Source: Nocardia sp. CC227C (GTDB taxonomy: Bacteria > Actinomycetota > Actinomycetes > Mycobacteriales > Mycobacteriaceae). From it: 64,000 nt of DNA. The notes beneath the pieces are model-generated. The model worked only from the letters and a program-made list of their open reading frames with translations. It had not been told where the DNA came from and searched no databases. Numbering within the stretch: the stretch's first letter is position 1; each line of letters opens with the position of its first letter. The stretch spans positions 1 to 64,000 of the forward strand of contig NZ_JASITE010000025.1 of the NCBI RefSeq assembly GCF_030767025.1, read 5' to 3'. The position numbers were made by a program, and so were the translations under genes. This document shows, in pieces, positions 17,153 to 28,019 of this stretch.

Positions 17153-18847
17153 ATGGTTTTCGATGCCCCGGGTGCAGTGGCCGGGATCGTGCCCGAGGCG
17201 CGGCGGTTGATCGATGTGGCGCGGCAGGCGTATGCGGGGCAGGCGCGGGTGAGCGCGCTGCTCGCCGACTGCGCGCGCCGCCTGGACGAACCGCTGCGGG
17301 TGGCGTTGGCGGGTCAGCTCAAGGCCGGTAAGTCGACACTGTTGAACGCGTTGGTCGGGCAGGACATCGCGCCCACAGACGCGACCGAGTGCACCCGGCT
17401 GGTCACCTGGTATCGGCACGGTCCGACGCCGCGGGTGACCGCCTTCGCACGCGACGGGGCGCACGCCGACGTGGGCGTGCGCCGCGATCGCGGGGCCGAC
17501 GGGTTGGCCACGCCGCACGGGTTGCACTTCGACCTGTCGGCGCTGCGGTGGAACGCGTCCGGTCCGCGCGAGGTGGACCACCTCGACGTGCAGTGGCCCT
17601 CGGAGGAGTTGGCGCGCACCACGATCATCGACTCGCCCGGCATCTCCTCCATGTCGCGGGAGGTGTCGGCGCGCACGGCGCGTCTGCTCACCCCGGCCGC
17701 CGATTCGGCCGGTGTGGTGCTGCCCGGCGCGGATGCCGTGGTCTACCTGCTGCGCCGCCTGGACGCCGCGGATGTGAGCTTCCTCGAGAGCATCGGCGCG
17801 GGCACCGGATCCGGCCGGGCCGCCGATCGGGGCGGACGTGGGCCCGGCTACGCCGACACCGGCGGAGGGCCGTCCGGTATCGGTGCATCCGGGCCTGGAG
17901 CCGTGGCCGCGGGTTCCGCCGACACCGCTCCGCTCGGCGCGATCGGCGTGGTGTCGCGTGCGGACGAGATCGGCGCGGGCCGCATCGACGCTCTGCACTC
18001 CGCCCGCGAGGTGGCGTCCCGGTTCGCCGCGGAACTCGAACGCACCGGACTGTGCCAGTCCGTGGTTCCGGTGGCGGGGCTGCTGGCCTTCGCCGCCGCC
18101 ACCCTGCGCCAGCGCGAGTACGCGGCGTTCGAGGCGCTGGCGACGGTGCCGACCGAGGAACTCACCGCGGCCCTGCTGTCGGCGGACCGCTTCGCCCGTC
18201 CCGACCTGCCGCTCCCGGTGCCGCCGGAGCTGCGCGCACACCTGGTGGCCCGTTTCGGACTGTTCGGAATCCGCCTGTCCGTCACCCTGATTCGGCTGGG
18301 CGTGCGCGACTCCGCGAGCCTGGCGGCCGAACTCACCGACCGCAGTGGGCTCGACGAACTGCGTTCCGTGCTGGATGTGCAATTCGCCCAGCGCGCCGAG
18401 GAATTGAAGGCACACTCCGCGCTCACCGCGCTGGCCCGCATTCTGGCCGCCTACCCGGGCACCTCCGCCGACGCGCTGCTCCCGCGCGTCCGCACGTTGC
18501 TCGCCGATGTGCACGGTTTCGCGGAGCTGCGCCTGCTCGGCCGTCTCCGCTCCGACGAGCTGCCGCTGCCGGAAACCGATATCGCCGAATTGCAGCGCCT
18601 CATCGGCGGTTCCGGTGTGGCCCCCCATCTGCGTCTCGGCCTGCCCGCCGATACCGATCTCACCACCCAGCGCGAACACGCCCTGGCGGCCGTGCGCAAA
18701 TGGCGATCGCGCGCCGGTCATCCGCTGGCCGATCAGGCCACGGCGACGGCCTGCCTCACCGCCGCCCGCAGCGCCGAGGGCCTGCTCGACGTCCTCAACG
18801 ATCCACCGACAACCCCGCTCGCCCGCATTCCCCGCCACCGCGCGTAA
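17153..18847 (+). CDS. iniC: IniC-like dynamin-family GTPase
   Basis: The 564-residue protein has a G1 motif GQLKAGKST near residue 54, a G3-like DSPG near 160 and VVSRADE as a probable G4 equivalent near 265. A Gly-rich insertion of about 45 residues (about 218-260) sits between G3 and G4. The helical C-terminal half is typical of dynamin-like proteins. It is the partner of IniA, 225 bp downstream. That spacer has no gene and no clear hairpin, so the third gene could be on the same transcript. No strong ribosome binding site precedes the ATG. Confidence 0.8.
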   Translation: MVFDAPGAVAGIVPEARRLIDVARQAYAGQARVSALLADCARRLDEPLRVALAGQLKAGKSTLLNALVGQDIAPTDATECTRLVTWYRHGPTPRVTAFARDGAHADVGVRRDRGADGLATPHGLHFDLSALRWNASGPREVDHLDVQWPSEELARTTIIDSPGISSMSREVSARTARLLTPAADSAGVVLPGADAVVYLLRRLDAADVSFLESIGAGTGSGRAADRGGRGPGYADTGGGPSGIGASGPGAVAAGSADTAPLGAIGVVSRADEIGAGRIDALHSAREVASRFAAELERTGLCQSVVPVAGLLAFAAATLRQREYAAFEALATVPTEELTAALLSADRFARPDLPLPVPPELRAHLVARFGLFGIRLSVTLIRLGVRDSASLAAELTDRSGLDELRSVLDVQFAQRAEELKAHSALTALARILAAYPGTSADALLPRVRTLLADVHGFAELRLLGRLRSDELPLPETDIAELQRLIGGSGVAPHLRLGLPADTDLTTQREHALAAVRKWRSRAGHPLADQATATACLTAARSAEGLLDVLNDPPTTPLARIPRHRA

Positions 18848-18884
18848 CCCGGGGCGATCGCATTCCGGCAGGCTCGGCGCACCA

Positions 18885-19079
18885 GTGTGGAAAGCCGCTG
18901 ACGGGGTGCTGGCGTTCCCGACTGACCGACCGGAAGATCTCCCACCTGTGGAGATACTCCGTGCCCGAAGCGCGGAACTCACCGAGGAGAATGCCGATGG
19001 CACCCATGGTGCGATTGCAGTCAGCCGACACGGATTGTATTCAACGATCATGAACGATGCCTCGGAAATGAACCGCTGA
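18885..19079 (+). CDS. Small unknown protein, 64 residues
   Basis: GTG at 18885 opens a frame with non-biased, protein-like composition (VEILRARSAELTEENADG, then HGLYSTIMNDASEMN) ending 4 bp before the next ORF. GTG at 18906 is an alternative, and neither has a good ribosome binding site. The sequence is not recognised. It pairs with the following gene and may be its partner. Confidence 0.4.
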   Translation: MWKAADGVLAFPTDRPEDLPPVEILRARSAELTEENADGTHGAIAVSRHGLYSTIMNDASEMNR

Positions 19080-19083
19080 TCCG

Positions 19084-19545
19084 TTGCCTCAGATAACTCG
19101 GGAGGAATTCAACACCCGTTTGAGGCGCGCTCGGCGAGTAGTTGCTGAACTACAGTGGGCCGGACTCCCGTCTCATCTGGTCGTTTACGGGCGTCAGCCA
19201 GAAGCTGATGACGACAGTGGACTGGAGTTGATATCCGGTGTGGAGGTCATCGTCGACGATTTCGAGGATGGCGGCATCAGTGCCGTTTGGGTTACAGATC
19301 CCGGCCTCCACTACGCGTCCATGTTGCTCCCTTCCGAGCAGGTGCCGCCGGACACGGAGGCGCTACACCATGCCGCCCGGAATCTTGCCCGGCTGACTTT
19401 GCCCCTCCCACCGAGCATCGTCCATCACCGTGAAGTCACGCGGCATATGCAGCTCGCGATCCTCGGAGTTCTCGCCTCCGCAGGTTTGCCGGTCAGTATC
19501 GATACTTCCAGCGAAACCAGCTGTGTCCGTGTCGAAACGGTGTGA
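19084..19545 (+). CDS. Unknown soluble protein, 153 residues
   Basis: The frame opens with TTG at 19084. An alternative TTG at 19120 lies about 15 nt after a GGGAGG sequence. The product is acidic, with amphipathic helices (EFNTRLRRARRVVAELQ) and alternating beta segments, and has no membrane segment or known motif. GC content is lower and codon use less biased than in the neighbouring ini genes, hinting at a separate origin. It follows the 64-residue ORF by 4 bp. Confidence 0.55.
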   Translation: MPQITREEFNTRLRRARRVVAELQWAGLPSHLVVYGRQPEADDDSGLELISGVEVIVDDFEDGGISAVWVTDPGLHYASMLLPSEQVPPDTEALHHAARNLARLTLPLPPSIVHHREVTRHMQLAILGVLASAGLPVSIDTSSETSCVRVETV

Positions 19546-19806
19546 TCAAGGATCACCATCCTGTTATCCCGGGCAACATCGGAGGTGGCCTGTGGCGACT
19601 CTGCTTCGGCCTGCGCAGAGCAGTTCTGGTCGGCGGCGAGGTGCCCAGCAGGGCGCGTAGCGGCTGGAACTGCGGCAGGCTGAATCGACAGGGTGGCTGA
19701 CAGCTGTTCTGGCGTCCCATACCGCCACGGATTGCGGGGACACTGCCGTCAGGTGTGGATGTCGACGCGGCGGGTACGCGCAGGGTGTCGGAGAGGCAGG
19801 TGCGTC

Positions 19807-20451
19807 ATGAAGCGACAGGACATTGTGCGGGCACTGTTGGATCGGGCGGGGACGAGTTATGCGGCCGAGGCCGGGATCCGGCTGGCCGACACCCCCGCGC
19901 CGCTGTTCCAGCTACTGATGCTGGCGCAGCTGCTCAGTACCCGGATCTCGGCCGATATCGCCGTCGCCGCCGCCCGCGAACTGGTCGGCAGCGGATACCG
20001 CACCCCGCAGCGGGTGGCCGATGCCGACTGGCAGGAACTCGTCGACGCGCTCGGCCGCGGCCACTATCGCCGCTACGACGAATCCACCGCCACCCGCCTC
20101 GGCGCGAACGCGGCGCTGCTCCTCGACCGCTACCACGGTGACCTGCGCCGACTCGCCGCGGAAGCCGGGCACGATCCGGGACGGCTGGCGAGCCTGCTGC
20201 AGCAGTTCCAGGGCATCGGCCCGGTCGGCGCGGAGATCTTCCTCCGCGAGGTCCAGGACACTTGGACCTGGGTCCGCCCCTACTTCGACGAGCGTGCCCG
20301 CCGGGGCGCGAGCCGCCTCGGCCTCCCGACCGACTCCACCGCCCTCGACCGCCTCAGCCCGCCCGGCCACGACGCCGACCTGGCGGCGGCCCTGGTCCGC
20401 GTCACCCTCGACCGCGATCTCGCCCGCGAGGTCCTGAGCACTGCCCGGTAA
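19807..20451 (+). CDS. HhH-GPD / endonuclease III-like protein
   Basis: The 214-residue protein shows the helix-hairpin-helix pattern QFQGIGPVGAEIFLREV near residues 136-152, preceded by a helical barrel with LMLAQLLSTRIS as in the Nth/MutY superfamily. The lysine and aspartate expected around the HhH of active glycosylases are not obvious, and no C-terminal 4Fe-4S cysteines are present. Catalysis is therefore uncertain. The start is ATG 19807. The 261-bp stretch before it (19546-19806) holds no recognisable gene. Confidence 0.6.
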   Translation: MKRQDIVRALLDRAGTSYAAEAGIRLADTPAPLFQLLMLAQLLSTRISADIAVAAARELVGSGYRTPQRVADADWQELVDALGRGHYRRYDESTATRLGANAALLLDRYHGDLRRLAAEAGHDPGRLASLLQQFQGIGPVGAEIFLREVQDTWTWVRPYFDERARRGASRLGLPTDSTALDRLSPPGHDADLAAALVRVTLDRDLAREVLSTAR

Positions 20452-20478
20452 CGCTCGACGGCGCCGAGTATTCCGCCC

Positions 20479-20808
20479 TCACCCCTCAGCGCGTGCTGCG
20501 TAAACCCAACGCACACCGTCACGCGGGGAAAGCATCGGTTGTTGCCGCACCTCGTAGACGATCCGAATGTTGACGTCATCGCCCACGAGCGTTGCCAGCT
20601 CGCCAGCGATTTCGGCCAGATCCTCCTGGTCGGCCGCCGTCACGGAGCTCAGTTGACAATGGACGGTTACGTCGTAGTTTTCGACCTGGACCCCCAGTGC
20701 AACCGCTCGTTCAGGAAGAAGGCCGAGCGCAGCGTGCGTCAACTGCGCCACGAGGTAGTTCTCCCAGACCGGTGCACTGTGCGGATCTTCAGGAGTAGGC
20801 AGCGTCAT
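20479..20808 (-). CDS. Unknown protein, 109 residues
   Basis: The ORF runs from ATG 20808 (an upstream start at 20853 is also possible). The product has a helix (VWENYLVAQLTHAALGLL) followed by an alpha/beta fold with VQVENYDVTVHCQLS and DDVNIRIVYEV, suggesting a small ferredoxin-like domain. There is no membrane segment. The coding pattern is convincing, but the family was not recognised. Confidence 0.6.
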   Translation of the reverse strand: MTLPTPEDPHSAPVWENYLVAQLTHAALGLLPERAVALGVQVENYDVTVHCQLSSVTAADQEDLAEIAGELATLVGDDVNIRIVYEVRQQPMLSPRDGVRWVYAARAEG

Positions 20809-20890
20809 GGCTTCCCATTCGGGCTGGCGGGCACCAGGCTGACTGGCTCGCACGTCCTCGATGAGGACGTCCCTGATTTGTAGTACCTAG

Positions 20891-21256
20891 CACCTTAACA
20901 GGATCCATCGCGCGGTCGAAGCGCTGGTCCGTCATCGACCAGAACACTATTCGGCACCTATCGACGGTGGTAGGCCGCCGTCGGTGGACCTCGGCGTCAT
21001 CGAACCGAAGGTTGTCCCCACCCCGAATCTGCTGACGGTGGAAGGCATCACGCACTTCCGTGACACCTACCGCGCCAAGTTCGGCGACAGCCGGGTCGAC
21101 GAGCTCACCGCGCTGGGCCGGGCGCTGACCGAGGCTCCCGCTCGCCTGAACGAAGAGCGCGGCGTCATCAGCAACATATTCGTCGAGATGGACAACGCGA
21201 TCTGAAGCTGACCCTCGCGGGTGAGGTGCTCGCGGTCCATCCGGCCGAGGACTGAT
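20891..21256 (+). pseudogene. Decayed ORF with internal frameshift, no start codon of its own
   Basis: A protein-like frame runs from just after a TAG at 20888 (HRAVEALVRHRPEHY, then ITHFRDTYRAKFGDSRVDEL) to a stop at 21205. Around 21185 the coding sense passes to the -1 frame (RDLKLTLAGEVLAVHPAED) and ends at 21256. No plausible upstream start exists except GTG 20984. The parent gene was not recognised. Confidence 0.45.
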
Positions 21257-21321
21257 CGAAAAAATTCTGCGTGCCCGGGGGAATAGATGACCTGGGATCC
21301 AGGTTGGTCCTGTTCGACAAG

Positions 21322-21342
21322 GTTGAGTGAGTTAGGCTCAAG
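21322..21342. promoter_or_regulatory. HspR operator (HAIR) of the dnaK operon
   Basis: GTTGAGT-N7-GCTCAAG matches the HspR consensus CTTGAGT-N7-ACTCAAG at 12 of 14 positions. It sits about 110 bp before dnaK, and hspR is the last gene of the operon, giving autorepression. A second site precedes clpB. Confidence 0.8.
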
Positions 21343-21453
21343 TTAAATTTGCGCCCCGAGCGATACGGGGGCAGGATTGAGTCGACCACGCTCAGTGTTG
21401 CTGGGAGCCCATGCTCCCGCGCCAGGCAGGTACGTCAACTAGGAGGATTCACC

Positions 21454-23288
<1,835 letters not shown>

Positions 23289-23292
<4 letters not shown>

Positions 23293-23906
23293 CGGACCAC
23301 CCGGAGAAAGAGCCGATCGTCGACGATCCGGCCGCGGGTGAGGTGCTCGAGGCCGCGGCGGAGGAATCCGCCGCGGCCGCTGGGCCCGACGGCGCGACCG
23401 CGGCCAGCGCCGACGCGCTCGCCGACACCATCACCGCCGAGCTGGCCGAGCGCACCGCCGATCTACAGCGGCTGACCGCCGAGTACGCCAATTACCGGCG
23501 TCGCGTCGAACGCGACCGCAAGGCCACCATCGACTCCGCCAAGGCGGCGGTGGTCGCCGAACTGCTCGGCGTGCTCGACGATCTCGATCGAGCCCGCGCC
23601 CACGGTGACCTGGAGGCCGGACCGCTCAAGAGCGTCGCCGACAAGCTGGCCGACGCCCTGCAGAAGCAGGGCCTCGAGGAATTCGGTGCGGAGGGTGAGC
23701 CCTTCGACCCGACCCTGCACGAGGCCGTGCAGCACGAGGGCTCCGGCAGTGAGCCGGTGATCGGCATGGTTATGCGCAAGGGTTACCGGTTCGGCGAGCG
23801 GGTGCTGCGGCACGCGCTGGTCGGGGTGACCGACGGTCCGGCGAACGGCGCTGCGGCGCAGGCGGATCCGACGAACGCTGGCGCGGATGCCAGTAACAAC
23901 GGGTAA
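23289..23906 (+). CDS. grpE: Nucleotide exchange factor GrpE
   Basis: The 205-residue protein has an acidic, disordered N-terminus and a long helix (LQRLTAEYANYRRRVERDR). The GrpE head domain (GLEEFGAEGEPFDPTLHEAV, MRKGYRFGERVLRHALVGV) follows. The GTG start overlaps the dnaK stop by four bases (GTGA), so the two are translationally coupled. It exchanges ADP for ATP on DnaK. Confidence 0.97.
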
Positions 23907-23930
23907 GAAGCGGGAAGGAGGAGATGCCCG

Positions 23931-25112
23931 GTGAACCGGGAGTGGCTGGAGAAGGACTTCTACAAAGAGCTGGGTATTTCCTCCAGCGCCACCCAGGACG
24001 AGGTCAAGAAGGCCTATCGCAAGCTGGCACGTGATCTGCATCCGGACAAGAATCCGGGCGATATCAAGGCCGAGGAGCGGTTCAAGGCCGTCAGCGAAGC
24101 GCATACGGTGCTGTCGGATCCGGCGAAGCGCAAGGAGTACGACGAGGCGCGGCGGCTGTTCGCCAGCGGCGGTTTCGGCCGTGGCGGTTTCGCGCCGAGC
24201 GGCGGCTACGGTGGCACCGGCGGATTCAGCGGCGCCGAGTTCAATCTGGGCGATATCTTCGGCGGCGCGACCGCCGGGACCGGACCCGACGGTGGCCTCG
24301 GCGACATCCTGGGTGGGCTGTTCAATCGGGGCGGCGGCGCTCGCGCGTCCTCGCGGCCGCGGCGCGGCAGCGATGTGGAGACCGAGACGACGCTCGGCTT
24401 CCGCGAGGCGGCGCAGGGCGTCACGGTTCCCCTACGTATGACCAGCCCCTCGCCGTGCACCACCTGTCACGGCAGCGGTGCCAAACCCGGCACCAGTCCG
24501 CGGGTCTGCCCGCACTGCAACGGAACCGGCGTCATCAGCCGCAACCAGGGTGCGTTCGGATTCAGCGAACCGTGTGACGACTGCCGGGGCACCGGGTCGA
24601 TCATCGACGATCCGTGCGTCGACTGCCGGGGCACCGGCATCCAGAACCGCACCCGCACCATCACCGTGCGCATCCCCCCGGGTGTGCGCGACGGTCAGCG
24701 AATTCGCTTGGCGGGCCAGGGTGAAGCGGGTCTGCGGGGCGCACCCCCGGGCGACCTGTACGTCACCGTGCACGTCAGCGGGGACAAGGTCTTCGGCCGC
24801 AACGGCGACGACCTCACCCTGGTGCTGCCGGTCAGCTACAGCGAATTGGTGCTCGGAACAACCGTTTCGGTGCCGACGCTGGACGGCCGGGTGGGCGTGA
24901 AGGTGCCGCCGGGCACCGCCGACGGGCGTACCCTGCGCGTGCGCGGGCGCGGCGTGCCCAAGCGTGCCGGCGGCGCGGGTGACCTGCTGGTCACGGTGAA
25001 GGTCGCGATCCCGCAGAAGCTGGACGACAACGCCACCGAGGCGCTGCGGCGCTATGCGGAGGCGGAGAAGACCAGTGGCTTCGATCCACGTGCAGGATGG
25101 GCAGGTGCGTGA
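23931..25112 (+). CDS. dnaJ1: Chaperone DnaJ (DnaJ1)
   Basis: The 393-residue type I Hsp40 has a J domain (HPD at 37-39), a Gly/Phe-rich region (about 75-130) and a zinc domain with four CxxCxGxG repeats (CTTCHGSG, CPHCNGTG, CDDCRGTG, CVDCRGTG). The C-terminal substrate domains are complete. The GTG start at 23931 follows GGAGG. It stimulates DnaK ATPase and delivers substrates. It is the third gene of the operon, and its stop overlaps the hspR start by one base. Confidence 0.97.
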   Translation: MNREWLEKDFYKELGISSSATQDEVKKAYRKLARDLHPDKNPGDIKAEERFKAVSEAHTVLSDPAKRKEYDEARRLFASGGFGRGGFAPSGGYGGTGGFSGAEFNLGDIFGGATAGTGPDGGLGDILGGLFNRGGGARASSRPRRGSDVETETTLGFREAAQGVTVPLRMTSPSPCTTCHGSGAKPGTSPRVCPHCNGTGVISRNQGAFGFSEPCDDCRGTGSIIDDPCVDCRGTGIQNRTRTITVRIPPGVRDGQRIRLAGQGEAGLRGAPPGDLYVTVHVSGDKVFGRNGDDLTLVLPVSYSELVLGTTVSVPTLDGRVGVKVPPGTADGRTLRVRGRGVPKRAGGAGDLLVTVKVAIPQKLDDNATEALRRYAEAEKTSGFDPRAGWAGA

Positions 25113-25510
25113 TGAGTTCCGATCCGAAGAAGGGCTCCGAGACCCAGTACTTCCTGATCTCGGTGGCGGCACAGCTGGCGGGCATGCACGCCCAGACGCT
25201 GCGCACCTATGACCGGCTGGGTCTGGTTTCGCCGCAACGCACTTCGGGCGGCGGGCGGCGTTACTCCGACCGGGACGTGCAGCTGCTGCGCGAGGTGCAG
25301 CGGCTGTCCCAGGACGAGGGCGTCAATCTCGCCGGCATCAAACGGATCATCGAACTCACCAATCAGGTCGAGGAGTTGCAGCAGCGGGTGTCCGAACTGA
25401 CGGCGGAGGTGGAGCGGCTGCGGTCCGGATACCGGCCCGATCAGCTAACGCCGCCGCAGCGCAGTACGGCCCTGGTGGTGTGGCAGCCGCGCAATAGACG
25501 GCAGCGGTAA
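25112..25510 (+). CDS. hspR: Heat-shock repressor HspR (MerR family)
   Basis: The 132-residue MerR-type protein has its HTH around residues 15-60 (ISVAAQLAGMHAQTLRTYDRLG, then RRYSDRDVQLL) and a coiled-coil dimerisation helix. The ATG at 25112 overlaps the dnaJ stop (TGATG). It represses the dnaK operon and clpB via HAIR sites found at 21322 and 30477, with DnaK acting as co-repressor in relatives. Confidence 0.95.
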   Translation: MSSDPKKGSETQYFLISVAAQLAGMHAQTLRTYDRLGLVSPQRTSGGGRRYSDRDVQLLREVQRLSQDEGVNLAGIKRIIELTNQVEELQQRVSELTAEVERLRSGYRPDQLTPPQRSTALVVWQPRNRRQR

Positions 25511-25527
25511 CCTCGACGTCCGAATCG

Positions 25528-25560
25528 AGCAGCGTCCCGGATTCCGGGGCGCTGCTTTTT
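25528..25560 (+). terminator. Intrinsic terminator of the dnaK operon
   Basis: Stem 25528-25540 / 25544-25556 (AGCAGCG paired with CGCTGCT, plus a GC inner stem, ATT loop) followed by TTTTT. It is a classic rho-independent terminator 18 bp after hspR. Confidence 0.9.
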
Positions 25561-26000
25561 CGTTGCGGGTGGTGTGCTGGCGGATTCTCGTCGGCGGCGG
25601 TGGGAACGATCCGGATCGCCTGTGAAAACAATTCAAACCGGCCGGTTGTTTATTGTGGCGATTCGTGAGTTATGTCGGTATGCCGCAGAGTAATTGCGTT
25701 GCCAGCGCGGTTGCGGGGCGATCGCTCCATTGCCGAGCCTTGCAAAATGATTCGCGCAAAATCGGTGAGGCCCAGTCTGACACGCCCGGCGTGTCCCAGG
25801 TGAGCGGTCTGTTTTGTGCGGCATTTGGGTGGTTATCACTTGTTTTAACGGAAACTTGGGCGTGTTATTGAAACGAGCCATTCCGTTGCTGGCAACCCTC
25901 GCCTACACTTGCTAGGCATCGGCTGCTGTCGAGTGGTCCGCAGCACCAGCACTCGGCCGTGCGGCCTGCGTTTCGAGTGCGAAATGGGGTTGTGACACAT
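25561..26000. other. Intergenic region before flavohemoglobin, contains a 12-bp palindrome
   Basis: No credible gene. It is AT-richer than its surroundings from about 25620. AACCGGCCGGTT (25636-25647) is a perfect palindrome inside an A/T-flanked segment and may be an operator for the flavohemoglobin gene at 26001. A hydrophobic 72-codon frame at 25653-25871 has no ribosome binding site and was not called. Confidence 0.4.
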
Positions 26001-27173
26001 ATGGATTCGCGGACCGTCGCATTGATTAGAACGACGTTCAAGGCGGTTGCTGCGGAAGACGGTGGCCCCGAGAAACTCGCCCGCTCGTTCTACGCCATTC
26101 TCTTCACCGAGCATCCGCAAGTTCGTGACTTCTTCCCGGCCGCCCTCGACGCCCAACGCGACCGCCTCGTCAAGGCGATCGCCTACGCCGTCGACCGGCT
26201 CGAGGAACCCGACAAGCTGCTGCCCTTCCTCGCCCAGCTCGGGCGCGACCACCGCAAGTACGGCGTGGTCGCCGAACACTATGCGGCCGTGGCCAGTTCG
26301 CTGAAGTCCGCCATGCAGGCGTACGCGGGCACCGAGCTGTGGACCGACGAGGTGGAGCGGGCCTGGGACACCGGGCTCGGTGTCATCGCCGAGACCATGA
26401 TCGGCGCGGCCGAACAGGAGAGCACCCCGCCGGTATGGACCGGCACCGTTGTCGAACACCGTGAGGTACTGCGCAATCTGGCCATCGTGCGGCTGCGGCT
26501 GGACCAGCCCATGCGGTACGCGGCCGGACAGTACCTGAGCGTGCAGATCCCGTCGCGTCCGCGCATGTGGCGGTATCTGTCCCCCGCGGTGCCCGCGAAT
26601 CCCCAGGGCGAGATCGAATTCCACATTCGGGGGGTCACCGGCGGGTGGGTGAGCCCGGCCATGGTCGGGCACACCAAGGTCGGGGAACAGTGGCTCATCG
26701 GCTCACCGCTGGGTGGTCTCGGGGTGCCGCGCAACACCCGCCGCAAGATGCTCATGGTCGGCTGCGGAACCGGCATCGCCCCGCTGCGCGCGCAACTCAT
26801 GGCCATGACGCAGCGAAGATCCAATCCCAAGGTGGATCTGTTCGTGGGCGGGCACTACCCCTGCGACCTCTACGATCTCGAGACGCTCGGCCAGTTGGCC
26901 CGGGAGAACAAGTGGCTCAATGTCATTCCGGTCACCGAGAGCGAGGAGAACCCGTGGTGGGTGTTCGGTGACACCGAGAAGGCGGAGCCGGAGCACCCCG
27001 GCCTGCAGCCGCGACGCGTCGGTCAGATCGGCAAGATCGTCGCCGGATACGGATCCTGGGCCGATCGCGACGTCCAGATCGTGGGCTCGCCCTCGATGGT
27101 GCAGACCACCAAGTTCCGTCTCATGGCGGCGGGCACCCCGACCGCCAATATCCGGCACGATCCGCTGTTCTGA
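26001..27173 (+). CDS. Flavohemoglobin-like oxidoreductase, copy 1
   Basis: The 390-residue protein has a globin domain with TyrB10 at 31, a distal Gln near 52 and proximal His84 (RDHRKYGV). A ferredoxin-reductase-like module follows, with the FAD motif RYLS (191-194) and the NAD-binding glycine motif VGCGTGIAPLRA (from 253). Length and the altered FAD region match the mycobacterial type-II flavohemoglobin Rv0385. Such proteins bind heme and FAD. Nitric-oxide dioxygenase activity is classic, while type II members are linked to D-lactate/electron transfer. The start ATG at 26001 is followed immediately by the globin helix. Confidence 0.85.
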   Translation: MDSRTVALIRTTFKAVAAEDGGPEKLARSFYAILFTEHPQVRDFFPAALDAQRDRLVKAIAYAVDRLEEPDKLLPFLAQLGRDHRKYGVVAEHYAAVASSLKSAMQAYAGTELWTDEVERAWDTGLGVIAETMIGAAEQESTPPVWTGTVVEHREVLRNLAIVRLRLDQPMRYAAGQYLSVQIPSRPRMWRYLSPAVPANPQGEIEFHIRGVTGGWVSPAMVGHTKVGEQWLIGSPLGGLGVPRNTRRKMLMVGCGTGIAPLRAQLMAMTQRRSNPKVDLFVGGHYPCDLYDLETLGQLARENKWLNVIPVTESEENPWWVFGDTEKAEPEHPGLQPRRVGQIGKIVAGYGSWADRDVQIVGSPSMVQTTKFRLMAAGTPTANIRHDPLF

Positions 27174-27185
27174 CGCGCCGGGCCG

Positions 27186-27968
27186 TCAGAACCCTTCGTA
27201 GCGGATGTGCTCCGGCGGTGTGCCGGTGGCGAGCAGCGCTTCCACCACCTGCTGGACCGGAGCAGCGTTGCCGCACACCAGGATCTGCTGCTGATCCAGT
27301 GGCCCGAAGCGGCCCACCACATCGGCCAGGCTGCCCGAGAGCATCTCCTCGAGCTGGAAGCCGATATCCACCCGGCACGCCTCGTGCCATTCGTCGACCC
27401 AGTCCGGGTCCTCATCGGTCTGGACCACGGGAAGCACCGTCAGCCACGGCAATTCGCCGGTGAGCAGATACAACATATCCGAGGCGTAGAGATCACGCGG
27501 ACTGCGCGCGCCGACGAACAGATGGGTGCGCGGCGGCTCGGGCCGCCGGGCGAGATCCAGGATGAGCGACCGCATGGGGGCCAGCCCCGGCCCTTCGGCG
27601 ACCATCACCACCTCGGTGGCCTCCGGATCCACGGCCAGCCAGCCCTCGGGCGCGCTGATCCGCCACTCGTCACCGGTGCGGGTGTCCGACACGATCGACC
27701 CGCTGCACCATCCGCCCGGCACCGTGCGCACGTGGAACTCCAGCTTGCCGTCCAGCGACGGCGGCAGCGCGGGGTAGAGGCGACGGATCATATTGGGGTG
27801 CTGCGGAACCCGCACGGCGACCGACTGTCCGGGCGCGAAGGGCACGAACTCGCCGATGAGCCGGATCACGGTCCAGTCCGCGCGCAGCCGGTGCGCGCCC
27901 ACCACGGTCGCCGCCCGCTCCTCGGTATCGAGCGCCAGCGCGCCGGTGTCGTCGGGGCCCAGGGTCAC
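27186..27968 (-). CDS. Stand-alone FAD/NAD reductase related to flavohemoglobin, globin missing
   Basis: The 260-residue protein aligns with the reductase half of its two neighbours: a FAD-binding barrel with RRLYPALPP in place of RYLSPAVP, then VAEGPGLAPMRSLI as the pyridine-nucleotide loop and VGARSPRDLY matching VGGHYPCDLY. No globin domain precedes it. The GTG start at 27968 lies 51 bp after the leftward flavohemoglobin copy 2, so the two are likely co-transcribed. The NAD loop lacks one canonical glycine (EGPGLAP against CGTGIAP), so coenzyme use may differ. It may have arisen by duplication and globin loss. Confidence 0.75.
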   Translation of the reverse strand: MTLGPDDTGALALDTEERAATVVGAHRLRADWTVIRLIGEFVPFAPGQSVAVRVPQHPNMIRRLYPALPPSLDGKLEFHVRTVPGGWCSGSIVSDTRTGDEWRISAPEGWLAVDPEATEVVMVAEGPGLAPMRSLILDLARRPEPPRTHLFVGARSPRDLYASDMLYLLTGELPWLTVLPVVQTDEDPDWVDEWHEACRVDIGFQLEEMLSGSLADVVGRFGPLDQQQILVCGNAAPVQQVVEALLATGTPPEHIRYEGF

Positions 27969-28019
27969 CGCACACTCCTCACTACGGAAAACAACGAATC
28001 ACAACCGGGAATCGCGCGC

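Noticed and set aside
14882..19051. Open frame of 1389 codons on the minus strand across iniA and iniC
   Set aside because: It is antisense to two well-supported GTPase genes, has biased His/Arg/Gly composition and no domain. It is the usual GC-rich reverse-frame shadow.
20479..20853. Upstream start at 20853 for the 109-residue gene
   Set aside because: The extra residues are Pro/Arg/Gln-rich and the ATG at 20808 opens directly into well-structured sequence.
25653..25871. 72-codon ORF before the flavohemoglobin gene
   Set aside because: No ribosome binding site, Cys/Trp-rich random-looking composition, and overlap with a likely promoter region.
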